This document shows positions 54,548 to 63,457 of a DNA stretch of 64,000 bases, in pieces. The stretch is from contig NZ_AP018288.1 of NCBI RefSeq assembly GCF_002368335.1, forward strand, positions 8,297,787-8,361,786, read 5' to 3'. Source of the DNA: Nostoc sp. NIES-4103 (GTDB taxonomy: Bacteria > Cyanobacteriota > Cyanobacteriia > Cyanobacteriales > Nostocaceae). A program made the translations under genes and the position numbers. How positions within the stretch are numbered: position 1 is the stretch's first letter; each line of letters begins with the position of its first letter. The notes under the pieces are model-generated. The model saw only the letters and a list, made by a program, of their open reading frames with translations, was not told the DNA's origin and ran no database searches.

Positions 54548-57500
54548 ATGACTACTGCAAGCTCCGCTCCTGTCATTCCTAGATATAAAATTAGCTCTCA
54601 ACTGTATGCAGGCTCCAGAACCAGAGTATATCGAGCTATCAAAGAGCCAGAAAAACTTGCAGTGGTCATTAAACTGCTGACATCTGAATATCCTAACTTC
54701 CACGAACTACTGCAATTTCGCAACCAATATACCATTAGCAAAAATCTCAATATTACCGGTATAATTCGTCCTTTATCATTAGAAGCATATAGGAATGCTT
54801 ATATTTTGGTAATGGAAGATGCAGGAGAAATTTCTTTACGAGAATACCTAAAAACCACAAAGCTTTCACTGATAGATTTTTTATTAATTGGAATTCAATT
54901 AACCAATATACTCCATGATTTACACCAAAACCGCGTTATTCACAAAGATATTAAACCTGCAAATATTCTAATTCATACCCAAACAAAACAAGTTCGTCTA
55001 ATAGACTTTAGCATTGCTTCATTACTTCCTAAAGAAACTCAAGAACTAAAAAGTCCTAAAGTTTTAGAAGGAACCCTGGCTTATATTTCCCCCGAACAAA
55101 CAGGCAGGATGAACCGAGGAATAGACTACCGCAGCGATTTTTATTCTTTGGGTGTGACATTTTATGAAATATTAACAGGACAATTACCATTCATATCTGA
55201 TGATCCGATGGAATTGGTGCATTGTCATATTGCTAAAATGCCTCGTTCAGTTAACAGTCAGGAAATTCCTCAAGTTTTGGATGATGTTATTCAGAAATTG
55301 ATGGCAAAAAATGCCGAAGATAGATATCAAAGTGCTTTGGGCTTGAAATATGACTTGGAGAATTGTTTACATCAACTAAAACAAACAGGTAGGATTGAGA
55401 GTTTTGAGATTGGCCAGCGGGATGTGTGCGATCGCTTTCTCATTCCCGAAAAACTCTATGGGCGACAAATAGAAGTGGCAACCTTGCTGCAAGCTTTTGA
55501 GCGTGTTGCCAGTGGCAATTCAGAAATGATACTAGTGGCAGGATTTTCTGGCATTGGGAAAACAGCAGTCATCAATGAAGTCCACAAACCAATTACCCGT
55601 CAGCAAGGATATTTCATCAAAGGCAAATTTGACCAATTCAATCGCAACATTCCCCTATCTGCCTTTGTGCAAGCCTTTCAGGACTTAATGGGACAACTGC
55701 TAAGTGAAAGCGATGCTCAATTGGCAGCATGGCAAACCAAAATTCTCGCCGCAGTGGGCGAAACCGGGCAGGTGATTGTGGAGGTAATTCCGGAACTAGA
55801 GCGAATTATCGGCAAACAACCGCCAGTCTCTGAACTCTCTGGTAGTGCCGTCCAAAATCGCTTCAATTTACTATTTCAAAAATTCATCCAAGTGTTCACT
55901 ACAAAAGAACATCCCTTAGTGATGTTCCTAGATGATTTGCAATGGGCAGACTCAGCTTCCCTCAACTTGCTGCAATTATTGATGAGTGATGCCAGTTCGG
56001 GCTATTTGCTAATTCTGGGAGCCTATCGAGACAATGAAGTGTTTCCAGCCCATCCCTTGATGCTGACATTGGAAAAGATTCACAAAGTCCAAGCGGTGGT
56101 TAATACAATTACCCTGTCACCCTTGGGAGAAACAACAGTGAATCAGTTGGTGGCAGATACCTTGAGTTGTCCTCCTGAATTAGCACAACCCTTGACAAGT
56201 TTGGTGTATCAAAAAACCAAGGGAAATCCCTTTTTTACTACCCAGTTTCTCAAAGCTTTGTATGAGGATGGATGGATTAAGTTCCAACTAGACCTGGGTT
56301 ATTGGCAATGCAATATGACTGCGGTGCGACAGTTGGTATTGACCGATGACGTAGTGGAGTTCATGGCATTGCAGTTGCAGAAACTACCGATGGAGACCCA
56401 GGCAGTTTTGAAATTGGCAGCTTGTATTGGCAACTGTTTTGATTTGGGTACTTTGGCGATCGTTTCGGAACAATCTGCCATTGAGGTGGCAACCCATCTA
56501 TGGAAAGCCTTGCAGGAAGGGCTGATTCTCCCGATTAGTGAAACCTACAAGTTTTTCCAATCCCATGACTCAGACGATAGCGATCGCAGCAGTGACATTG
56601 CTGTGCCTTATAAATTCTTGCACGATCGCGTCCAACAAGCCGCCTATTCTCTGATTCCTGAAGCCCAAAAACAAGCAACCCATCTGAAAATTGGTCAACT
56701 CTTGCTCAAGAATATATCAGCAACAGAGCAAGATAAAAAAATCTTTGATATTGTTAACCAATTAAATTATGGTGTTCAACTAATTACGGAACTGACGAAA
56801 CAGGAAGAAGTTGCTTGGTTAAATTTATCGGCTGGATCTAAAGCCAGAGTTACCACTGCTTACACTGCTGCAATGGAATATGCGACTTTTGGAATTAAAT
56901 TATTAAAAGAAGATTGTTGGCACAGTCAGTATAAGTTAGCATTAGAATTGCACAACCTGGGAGCAGAAGCTGCTTATTTGGCTGGCAATTTTGAATTAAT
57001 GACAAAATTTATTCAAACAGTCTTAGATTCTGTGCAAAATCCCTTGGATAAAGTCAAAGTGCATGAAGTGCAAATTCAAGCCTATGGCGCACAAAATCGG
57101 GCAAGAGAAGCAGTTCAACTTGGGAAAGAAATTTTAAAGTTATTGGGGATTGAATTTCCCGAAAATATTAACAATTCTGATGTGCAGGCTGCAATTCATG
57201 AGATTATGTCTCTACTTGCACACCGACCCATTGAAGATTTAATTCATCTGCCTATCATGACGGATAAAACATGTTTGGCAGCAATGAGAATTTTATCCAA
57301 TATTACGACCTTTGCATATCAAGCAGCTCCAGACTTATACCCTCTAGTGCCATTAAAGCAAGTGAGTTTGTCTGTTCAATACGGCAATTCTCCCCAGTCA
57401 GCTTTTGGCTATGTAGGCTATGGTATTATCCTATGTGGATTAGTTGAAGATATTGAATCCGGCTATCGATTTGGTCAATTAGCAATCAATCTTTTGAATC

Positions 57501-59938
57501 AATTTGACACCAAAGAAGTGACTTCAAAAGTGATGAACGGATTTAATTGTCTGGTTAGGCATTGGCAGGAACATACTCAAAAAACTGTACAATCCCTCTG
57601 GGAGGGTTATACCATTGGGTTAGAAACAGGAGATTTGGAATTTGCAGGGATTAACATCCGTTACTACAATACTCATTTGTATTTCCTTGGTCGAGAGCTT
57701 CATACCTTAGCCAAAGAGATGCGAACCTATACCCAGGCACTTCAGCAAATTAAGCAAGAGAGGATTGCTCACCACAATGAAATTCAGAGGCAGAGGACTT
57801 TAAATTTATTGGGAGAGGTTGATGATGTCTTGTGTTTGAAAGGTGAAGCCTACGATGAAGAGGTGATGCTTCCCATCAGTATTGAAAACAATGATTTGTT
57901 TGCACTGCTAGAATTTTATTTTACTAAGTTCCAACTCAGTTATCTTTTTGGTAAGTACGAACTGGCTTTGGGATACGCCACCCAATTAGAGCAGTATGCC
58001 TCTGGTGGTCTATCAATGGTTATTTCTCGGCAATGCAACTTTTACACGTCTTTGGCAGGCCTCGGTATTTTTTTAGAGGTCAATCAAGACACACAAGCAC
58101 AGATTCTCAATCAAGTGATTAATAACCAAGAACAAATGCAACTATGGGCAAACCATTGCCCAATGAATGTTTTACATCAATACTATTTAGTAGAAGCTGA
58201 AAAACATCGAGTTTTAGGCAATAAATCTGAAGCTATTGAGTACTACGATCGCGCCATTGCCCTTGCTAAAGAGAACGGTTACATCCAGGAAGAAGCCTTA
58301 GCTAACGAACTAGCAGCTAAATTTTACCTCGACTGGGGCAAAGAAAAAGTCACCGCAGGCTATATGCAGGAAGCCTACTACTGCTACGCTCGTTGGGGAG
58401 CCAAAGCCAAAACAGATGATTTAGAACAGCGCTATCCCCATTTACTGCGCCCCATTCTCCAGCCAATCACCCAGCTGAGCTTGAAACCCCTGGAAACTCT
58501 GGCCTCGATCACCAATGTTCCAATCTATAACTCTACCAAACCCAGTCGCTCTTCCAGTACAAACATCAACACCATTCTCGATTTTACCGCGGTTTTCAAA
58601 GCCTCTCAGAGCCTTTCCAGCACAATTCAACTACATGAACTCATCCATCAACTCACCCAGATTCTTTTGCAACACTCTGGGGGCGATGGCTGTGCCTTAG
58701 TTATGCCCAACCAGGCTTCTGTGTGGCATTTAGTAGCTATTGCCACATCCAATTCTGTACAAATGTGTACTGAACCGCTGGAAGGTAATCACAACCTGCC
58801 CGTCAAGCTGATTCAGTACGTCAAAAACATTCAACAAGTGGTGGTGATTGACGATCTCAAAACTGATCTGCCTGTCATTGATGATTACCTAATCCAGCAA
58901 CAACCAAATAGTGTGTTATGTTTGCCAATTCTCAATCAGGGTCAGTTAATTGGGATTCTCTATTTGAAGAATCGCACTACCAGTGGCGTGTTTACTAGCG
59001 ATCGCATCATGATTCTCAACTTCCTCTGCACCCAAGCTGCCATTTCCCTAGAAAATGCTCGACTTTATCGACAAGCTCAAACTTACGCCCAGCAGCTTGA
59101 ACAATCACAACTCCACATTGTCCAAAGTGAAAAAATGGCATCTCTAGGCAACTTGGTAGCAGGTGTTGCCCACGAAATCAACAACCCCATCGGCTTCCTC
59201 AATGGCAGCATCACCAATGGTAAAGACTATATACAAGATTTACTTGCACATCTAGCCCTTTATCAACAACATTGTCCCAACCCAGTCACACTCATCCAAG
59301 ACCATGCCGAAGAGATTGACCTAGAATTTCTGAGTGAGGATTTGCCAAAGTTATTGGATTCCATGCAAGGCGCAGCTGACCGCATTAAAGGCATCAGCAC
59401 TAGTCTACGTACCTTTTCCCGTGCCGATACCGAACACAAAGTGAGTGCTAATCTCCATGAGGGAATTGATAGTACCTTGCTGATCCTCAAATATCGTCTC
59501 AAAGCCAATGAATTTCGTCCGGCGATTAAAGTCATTCAAGAGTATGGCCAGTTACCACTTGTTGAATGCTTCCCTGGGCAGTTAAACCAAGTATTTATGA
59601 ATATTCTGGCTAATGCCATTGATATGTTTGATGAGATGGCAAAAACTCAATCCCCTCAAGAAATCGCTGCCAATCCCCAACAAATCACAATTCACACAGC
59701 AACGATTGAGCATCAGGTTCAAATTTGCATTCGGGATAATGGCAAGGGCATGACTGAAGATGTGAAAGCGAGAATTTTTGACCATTTATTTACAACTAAG
59801 GGTGTAGGAAAAGGTACGGGATTGGGATTGGCGATCGCTCGGCAAATTGTGGTGGAGAAACATGGTGGTAGCTTAGACGTGCAATCTGAGGTTGGACGGG
59901 GGACTGAGTTCTTAATACAGCTTGCGATCGGGCGTTAA
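54548..59938 (+). CDS. HstK-type trifunctional Ser/Thr kinase, AAA-like ATPase and sensor histidine kinase
   Basis: 1796 residues. Kinase domain about 10-275: VVIKLL, VIHKDIKPANIL and LIDFSIASLL (DFS where DFG is usual, common in this family), then GTLAYISPEQTGRMNRGID. An AAA/NACHT-like ATPase follows at about 300-560 (GFSGIGKTAV, then LVMFLDDLQWAD), a long helical TPR-like middle to about 1290, and a GAF domain at about 1340-1495. HisKA is near 1530 (MASLGNLVAGVAHEINNPIG, phospho-acceptor His in VAHE), then HATPase (NILANAID, IRDNGKGM, GKGTGLGLAIA). No receiver domain and no membrane segment. Proteins of this build are multi-input signalling hubs in filamentous cyanobacteria; the signal and partner regulator are not identifiable here. 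Confidence 0.95.
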   Translation: MTTASSAPVIPRYKISSQLYAGSRTRVYRAIKEPEKLAVVIKLLTSEYPNFHELLQFRNQYTISKNLNITGIIRPLSLEAYRNAYILVMEDAGEISLREYLKTTKLSLIDFLLIGIQLTNILHDLHQNRVIHKDIKPANILIHTQTKQVRLIDFSIASLLPKETQELKSPKVLEGTLAYISPEQTGRMNRGIDYRSDFYSLGVTFYEILTGQLPFISDDPMELVHCHIAKMPRSVNSQEIPQVLDDVIQKLMAKNAEDRYQSALGLKYDLENCLHQLKQTGRIESFEIGQRDVCDRFLIPEKLYGRQIEVATLLQAFERVASGNSEMILVAGFSGIGKTAVINEVHKPITRQQGYFIKGKFDQFNRNIPLSAFVQAFQDLMGQLLSESDAQLAAWQTKILAAVGETGQVIVEVIPELERIIGKQPPVSELSGSAVQNRFNLLFQKFIQVFTTKEHPLVMFLDDLQWADSASLNLLQLLMSDASSGYLLILGAYRDNEVFPAHPLMLTLEKIHKVQAVVNTITLSPLGETTVNQLVADTLSCPPELAQPLTSLVYQKTKGNPFFTTQFLKALYEDGWIKFQLDLGYWQCNMTAVRQLVLTDDVVEFMALQLQKLPMETQAVLKLAACIGNCFDLGTLAIVSEQSAIEVATHLWKALQEGLILPISETYKFFQSHDSDDSDRSSDIAVPYKFLHDRVQQAAYSLIPEAQKQATHLKIGQLLLKNISATEQDKKIFDIVNQLNYGVQLITELTKQEEVAWLNLSAGSKARVTTAYTAAMEYATFGIKLLKEDCWHSQYKLALELHNLGAEAAYLAGNFELMTKFIQTVLDSVQNPLDKVKVHEVQIQAYGAQNRAREAVQLGKEILKLLGIEFPENINNSDVQAAIHEIMSLLAHRPIEDLIHLPIMTDKTCLAAMRILSNITTFAYQAAPDLYPLVPLKQVSLSVQYGNSPQSAFGYVGYGIILCGLVEDIESGYRFGQLAINLLNQFDTKEVTSKVMNGFNCLVRHWQEHTQKTVQSLWEGYTIGLETGDLEFAGINIRYYNTHLYFLGRELHTLAKEMRTYTQALQQIKQERIAHHNEIQRQRTLNLLGEVDDVLCLKGEAYDEEVMLPISIENNDLFALLEFYFTKFQLSYLFGKYELALGYATQLEQYASGGLSMVISRQCNFYTSLAGLGIFLEVNQDTQAQILNQVINNQEQMQLWANHCPMNVLHQYYLVEAEKHRVLGNKSEAIEYYDRAIALAKENGYIQEEALANELAAKFYLDWGKEKVTAGYMQEAYYCYARWGAKAKTDDLEQRYPHLLRPILQPITQLSLKPLETLASITNVPIYNSTKPSRSSSTNINTILDFTAVFKASQSLSSTIQLHELIHQLTQILLQHSGGDGCALVMPNQASVWHLVAIATSNSVQMCTEPLEGNHNLPVKLIQYVKNIQQVVVIDDLKTDLPVIDDYLIQQQPNSVLCLPILNQGQLIGILYLKNRTTSGVFTSDRIMILNFLCTQAAISLENARLYRQAQTYAQQLEQSQLHIVQSEKMASLGNLVAGVAHEINNPIGFLNGSITNGKDYIQDLLAHLALYQQHCPNPVTLIQDHAEEIDLEFLSEDLPKLLDSMQGAADRIKGISTSLRTFSRADTEHKVSANLHEGIDSTLLILKYRLKANEFRPAIKVIQEYGQLPLVECFPGQLNQVFMNILANAIDMFDEMAKTQSPQEIAANPQQITIHTATIEHQVQICIRDNGKGMTEDVKARIFDHLFTTKGVGKGTGLGLAIARQIVVEKHGGSLDVQSEVGRGTEFLIQLAIGR

Positions 59939-60109
59939 CGGGACTTAAACATTTTTCAGGTATAAAAAAGCTTCAAAGCCATAAATGCTTGAAGCTCAGA
60001 TATATCAAGAAACTACGCGCAGCAATGTGAAAGTTTCTATGTATAGCACAAGCCTTGGTGGTTAGGACATCAACAGATGATAAAACCTAGACACAAAAAG
60101 GCTTTTCAC

Positions 60110-60141
60110 CCAGTCACCAGTCCCCAGTCCCCAGTCCCCAG
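60110..60141. repeat. Heptamer repeat CCCCAGT, about 4 copies
   Basis: Same unit as the array at 50022-50100, in a gene-free stretch after the kinase gene. STRR type. Confidence 0.8.
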
Positions 60142-60153
60142 CTATACATTTAT

Positions 60154-60293
60154 AGGATTTACGCATTCTTTACCTAAAAGAACGATATTACGTCCGCAGC
60201 GAGCGACAGGGTTCTCATTTCCTCGAAGAGGGTTCCCACAGGGTAGAGTAGCAATTTCAAACCCTGATTATTTCGTTACAGTGCGTAAGTCCT
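60154..60293. mobile_element. MITE-like element, copy C (AGGATTTACGCA / TGCGTAAGTCCT)
   Basis: Terminal inverted repeats with one mismatch and a core with ATTACGTCCGCAGCGAGCGA, related to copies A and B but about 45 bp longer. Non-coding. Confidence 0.65.
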
Positions 60294-60324
60294 AATTTAA
60301 TGGTTTTTCTAGCTACTTTTTTGT

Positions 60325-60540
60325 CTAAATCCCACTATGTGGTTTAGAAGTTCTCTTAAGAACGACAGACATAGAATTGAAGTTTGTGAAGTTTAGTTTT
60401 TTGACATCTTTCAAGGGGTCTGTACCTTCCAAACCTATATCTAACTTGGTAAGCCCGTCGATTGTCGCCTCTTGAAAGATTTAACCCTTACCAAACAAGA
60501 GTTTGAGTCTAAAGCAATGATTAAAGCAATTCTCGCTTGA
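60325..60540 (-). pseudogene. Decayed coding remnant, unidentified
   Basis: Minus-strand translation gives ARIALIIALDSNSCLVRVK in one frame and, after a shift near 60475, FQEATIDGLTKLDIGLEG then DPLKDVKKLNFTNF, ending at a TAG at 60325-60327. Both parts have a protein-like composition and join naturally, which suggests a frameshifted gene end. I do not recognise the family. No start codon or upstream part is apparent. Confidence 0.35.
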
Positions 60541-60756
60541 ATCAAGTACGAGAAAAAATATTGAACCGCAGATGTATGCAGATGAATTTGTATTCTCTCC
60601 AAATGAGAAGAGCTATATATCCATCATTTTAAAAAATAAAGTTACAAACTTAATTTCAGTCAGAGTTTTAAAAGTTACCGTCAATTTTTGTTTTTGCAGA
60701 GTGACAAAAAAGGGTTAAGTGCAAAATAACCTTAAAAATTACTCTACTAAAGCCTG

Positions 60757-60971
60757 TTATCCTCGAAAATGGATTTCGACTGAACTAATAGCACTCAGAT
60801 TATCATACCAACCTTGGGCGGTCACATCCTTGACTCTAGCAATCACACCTTGCACATTGTCCAGTATTTATTGACCACATCAAAATAAGTTTTTGGGTTA
60901 ATGTATAACCGCTTAAACTCATTACAAAACTCAGGTATGTTACGCTGATGACCTATCTGGATTTTATATCT
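60757..60971 (-). pseudogene. Decayed coding remnant with frameshift, unidentified
   Basis: Minus-strand frames read YKIQIGHQRNIPEFCNEFK and LYINPKTYFDVVNKY, then after a one-base shift near 60868 LDNVQGVIARVKDVTAQGWY and SAISSVEIHFRG, ending at a TAA (60757-60759). A further stop lies in a run of A upstream. The smooth join argues for a broken gene rather than chance. Family not recognised; it may be related to the fragment at 60325-60540. Confidence 0.35.
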
Positions 60972-61198
60972 GTTTTTTTACTTATAAACCACTAAAAGCT
61001 GAACATAAATCAAATAAATCTGTTATAAAAACTATTTACAATATTTACAGAATAATTACACTTATTAGTATTAATACTAGACTAAAAATAATATTTGTAA
61101 TATATATTTATATAAAAGTGAATTCAAATTTTTGATCACTAATATTCTAGAATAAATCCAGCACAAAATACAGCCCAAAACGCCGAAGGAGTTATCAT
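60972..61198. promoter_or_regulatory. AT-rich spacer, promoter of the di-iron candidate gene
   Basis: Strongly AT-rich and free of coding signal. It ends with a good ribosome-binding site, GAAGGAG, 7 bp before the ATG at 61199. No hairpin or operator stands out. Confidence 0.45.
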
Positions 61199-61837
61199 AT
61201 GATGATGCTATTATCTAGAGAAAATCTGGAGGATATACTACGTTCAAGATTTTGTAAGCAAGTAGTTGAGCAGGGAATTAATGATGCAGTAAAGTTTTTG
61301 CAAAGATGGTCATACCTTTCTAGCCAAGTAACACGATTGCATGGAGCTGCATTAGCTCGTATACATATCCCAGACATTCAATATTTATTAGCAGAAATTG
61401 CTTATGGTGAGTGTGGATTCGGAAATAAAGACAAAATTCACAGCAAGTTACTGGTTAACTTAATTAATCAATCTCCTTTTTCCTGTTCCATTACTCAAGG
61501 ATTAGATAAAATATTTGTGCAATTATTTGAAGAAACAGTCATGGAATTATCCCATATGAGCCAGGATGAAGCTATTGGATTTATTGTGGGATTGGAAGCT
61601 CCTGCTTATCAAATTTTGCAACTGCTTCAACAAGCTTTGCTAAAAGTTGGCATTTTGGAAAAAGATATCATAAAATCTGAGTATTTTGTGATTCATAATC
61701 TTGTAGAAAAAGAACATCAAGAGTCAGGTCATGAAGCAATGGAAATGATTATGAATAGTGGATTTGAATTAAGTCAAATTCACAAGGGCGGTGACCAAGC
61801 AATTAATTTTTTAATTAAAATGATAGGTGATGCTTAG
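61199..61837 (+). CDS. Haem-oxygenase-fold, probable di-iron oxidase (TenA/CADD/UndA-like)
   Basis: 212 residues, predicted almost all helical. Metal-ligand-like residues stand in the positions of this fold: LLAEIAYGECGFGNKDKIH (Glu and His), LFEETVMELSHMS (Glu), and a late cluster EYFVIHNLV with EKEHQESGHE (Glu, His, His). Such haem-oxygenase-like di-iron proteins include UndA, CADD and many tailoring oxidases that act on fatty or amino acids. Start chosen for the GAAGGAG site; three Met codons are tandem. It lies alone, 33 bp before a DUF554 gene on the same strand. Assignment is by pattern only; substrate unknown, and full ligand conservation needs a structure model. Confidence 0.6.
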   Translation: MMMLLSRENLEDILRSRFCKQVVEQGINDAVKFLQRWSYLSSQVTRLHGAALARIHIPDIQYLLAEIAYGECGFGNKDKIHSKLLVNLINQSPFSCSITQGLDKIFVQLFEETVMELSHMSQDEAIGFIVGLEAPAYQILQLLQQALLKVGILEKDIIKSEYFVIHNLVEKEHQESGHEAMEMIMNSGFELSQIHKGGDQAINFLIKMIGDA

Positions 61838-61870
61838 TAGTTGTGATCATCAACGGGGTAAATCTAACTC

Positions 61871-62614
61871 ATGACACTCGATTTTTGGGCAAAGACAAAC
61901 GGTACTTGGATCAATGCCATCAGTGTTATTTTGGGTACGACAGGCGGTATGCTCTTAAAACACCGCCTTCCTTTGAGAATGCAGCGCATCATCACCCAAG
62001 GAGTAGCTTTGATTACCCTGTTCATCGGGTTCCAAATGGCTGGTAGCTTGTTACAAGTCAAAAATAGTCGAATTGATGGGGTAGTATTGGCACTACTCGC
62101 CATGACTATCGGCGGACTTTTGGGCGAATGGTGGCAAATAGAAGAGAAACTTTATAGTGTGGGAGAGTTTCTCAAAGCACGTTTTCAAAAAAGTGGCTCT
62201 TTTACAGAGGGGTTTGTTGCTGGTAGTTTAATATTTTGTGTGGGGCCAATGACTTTAATAGGCAGCCTCAACAACGGTTTAACGGGGAATAACACTCTGC
62301 TGATTTTGAAAGCTACAATGGATGGTATAACTTCCATCGCTCTTAGTAGTAGCTTTGGCATGGGGGTAGGATTTTCATCTTTAGTAATTCTGATTTATCA
62401 AGGCGGTGTCTCGCTTTTAGCTGGATTTTTAGTTCAATCTCTACCAGATCCAACTCAAAATCCCCAGTTATTACTGATCACTGGTGTGGGTGGTTTAACA
62501 ATTGTAGGACTGGGATGTAACTTATTAGAAGTATCTCAGGTGAGAGTAGCTTCCTTTCTACCAGCCTTGATCATTGCACCACTTCTCTATTTTTTTGTGG
62601 CGATAGCAAAATAA
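61871..62614 (+). CDS. DUF554 family membrane protein
   Basis: 247 residues with about seven hydrophobic segments. The opening TWINAISVILGTTGGMLL, GLLGEWWQIEEKL, GSLIFCVGPMTLIGSLNNGL and FGMGVGFSSLVILIYQGGVS are the recognisable DUF554 (YdfK/YqgA) landmarks, in particular the CVGPMTLIGS block and its second-half counterpart. Probably an inner-membrane transporter of unknown substrate. It starts 33 bp after the di-iron candidate and may be co-transcribed with it. Confidence 0.88.
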   Translation: MTLDFWAKTNGTWINAISVILGTTGGMLLKHRLPLRMQRIITQGVALITLFIGFQMAGSLLQVKNSRIDGVVLALLAMTIGGLLGEWWQIEEKLYSVGEFLKARFQKSGSFTEGFVAGSLIFCVGPMTLIGSLNNGLTGNNTLLILKATMDGITSIALSSSFGMGVGFSSLVILIYQGGVSLLAGFLVQSLPDPTQNPQLLLITGVGGLTIVGLGCNLLEVSQVRVASFLPALIIAPLLYFFVAIAK

Positions 62615-62882
62615 TTACCAAATCTGTGCAACATACAGGTTTGCATTTCAGCCAACAGAGCCTGGAGCGATTTATGCCTACTACCGCTTTTTATATTTAA
62701 TTTTTAGCTCAGAGATTGCTTGTCTTAAAGAAAGTATTTCAGGGACGAGTCAGCTTTTTCTACCTATAAAAACTTTTGAGACAACCGGACATCATCCCTT
62801 CATGGGCGATCGCCTGACCCATACCATTACTGCGCGTGCGGGTATTTAAAGCTGTATCCCTTATTCTACACAGCTTATAGCT
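62615..62882. other. Non-coding stretch, nothing recognised
   Basis: 268 bp after the DUF554 gene with no coding frame, no strong hairpin and no repeat family found elsewhere in the window. Contains one GCGATCGC octamer. Confidence 0.4.
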
Positions 62883-63003
62883 CTACAAGGGTGCCATTCG
62901 GGTTTGGCTTTTGTGGAAAGAGGCATTGTCAAGGGCAATTACAGTGATTTCACCATTAGCAGCGAAATGGTTATACCAATTCTGTATGAAGATGCGCCAT
63001 ATA
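62883..63003 (-). pseudogene. IS630-family transposase remnant
   Basis: The minus-strand frame reads WRIFIQNWYNHF, then NGEITVIALDNASFHKS and QTRMAPL before a TAG at 62883-62885. VIALDNASFHKS is the second DDE Asp block of IS630/Tc1-type transposases. Only about 40 residues remain and no terminal inverted repeats could be placed. A dead insertion-sequence scar. Confidence 0.6.
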
Positions 63004-63457
63004 GTAAGAAACGAACCGCATAGACGCGTCAGCGGTCACAAATAACCCAAACAAAAAAACAAAGAATAAGTAAAATAAATTTGGCGCAGTCTCACAAAAA
63101 ATGGTATCTGCTGCTTTTTGCGCTTGCTAGTTCATGAGCTTTAAGAAGCGTTGAGAGTTAAATCCACTACAACTAATATTTTTTTAGATTCCTTTACTTA
63201 ATTACGAAATATTAAAATAGCAGTTTTTCAATTCTTAAATGGGCATATTAAGGTATTCATACAACTATGGTTATTTAGAGAGTTAAATTGTGTCAGAATT
63301 TTTGACAAAAGATTTTGCACTCGAATTTCCTCCAAAATAAACATGCGTTTCTGTTTTCATATCCGTGAAGAAATCACTTATTAGCATATTTTGACCATAA
63401 CACCAAAGACATTAGTTTAAGTAATAATTGAGATACCTTAATTAATAATAATCATAT
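63004..63457. other. AT-rich spacer before the SET-domain gene
   Basis: 454 bp without a recognisable gene. The DNA is AT-rich from about 63160 onward and should contain the SET gene promoter. No hairpin or repeat noted. Confidence 0.4.
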
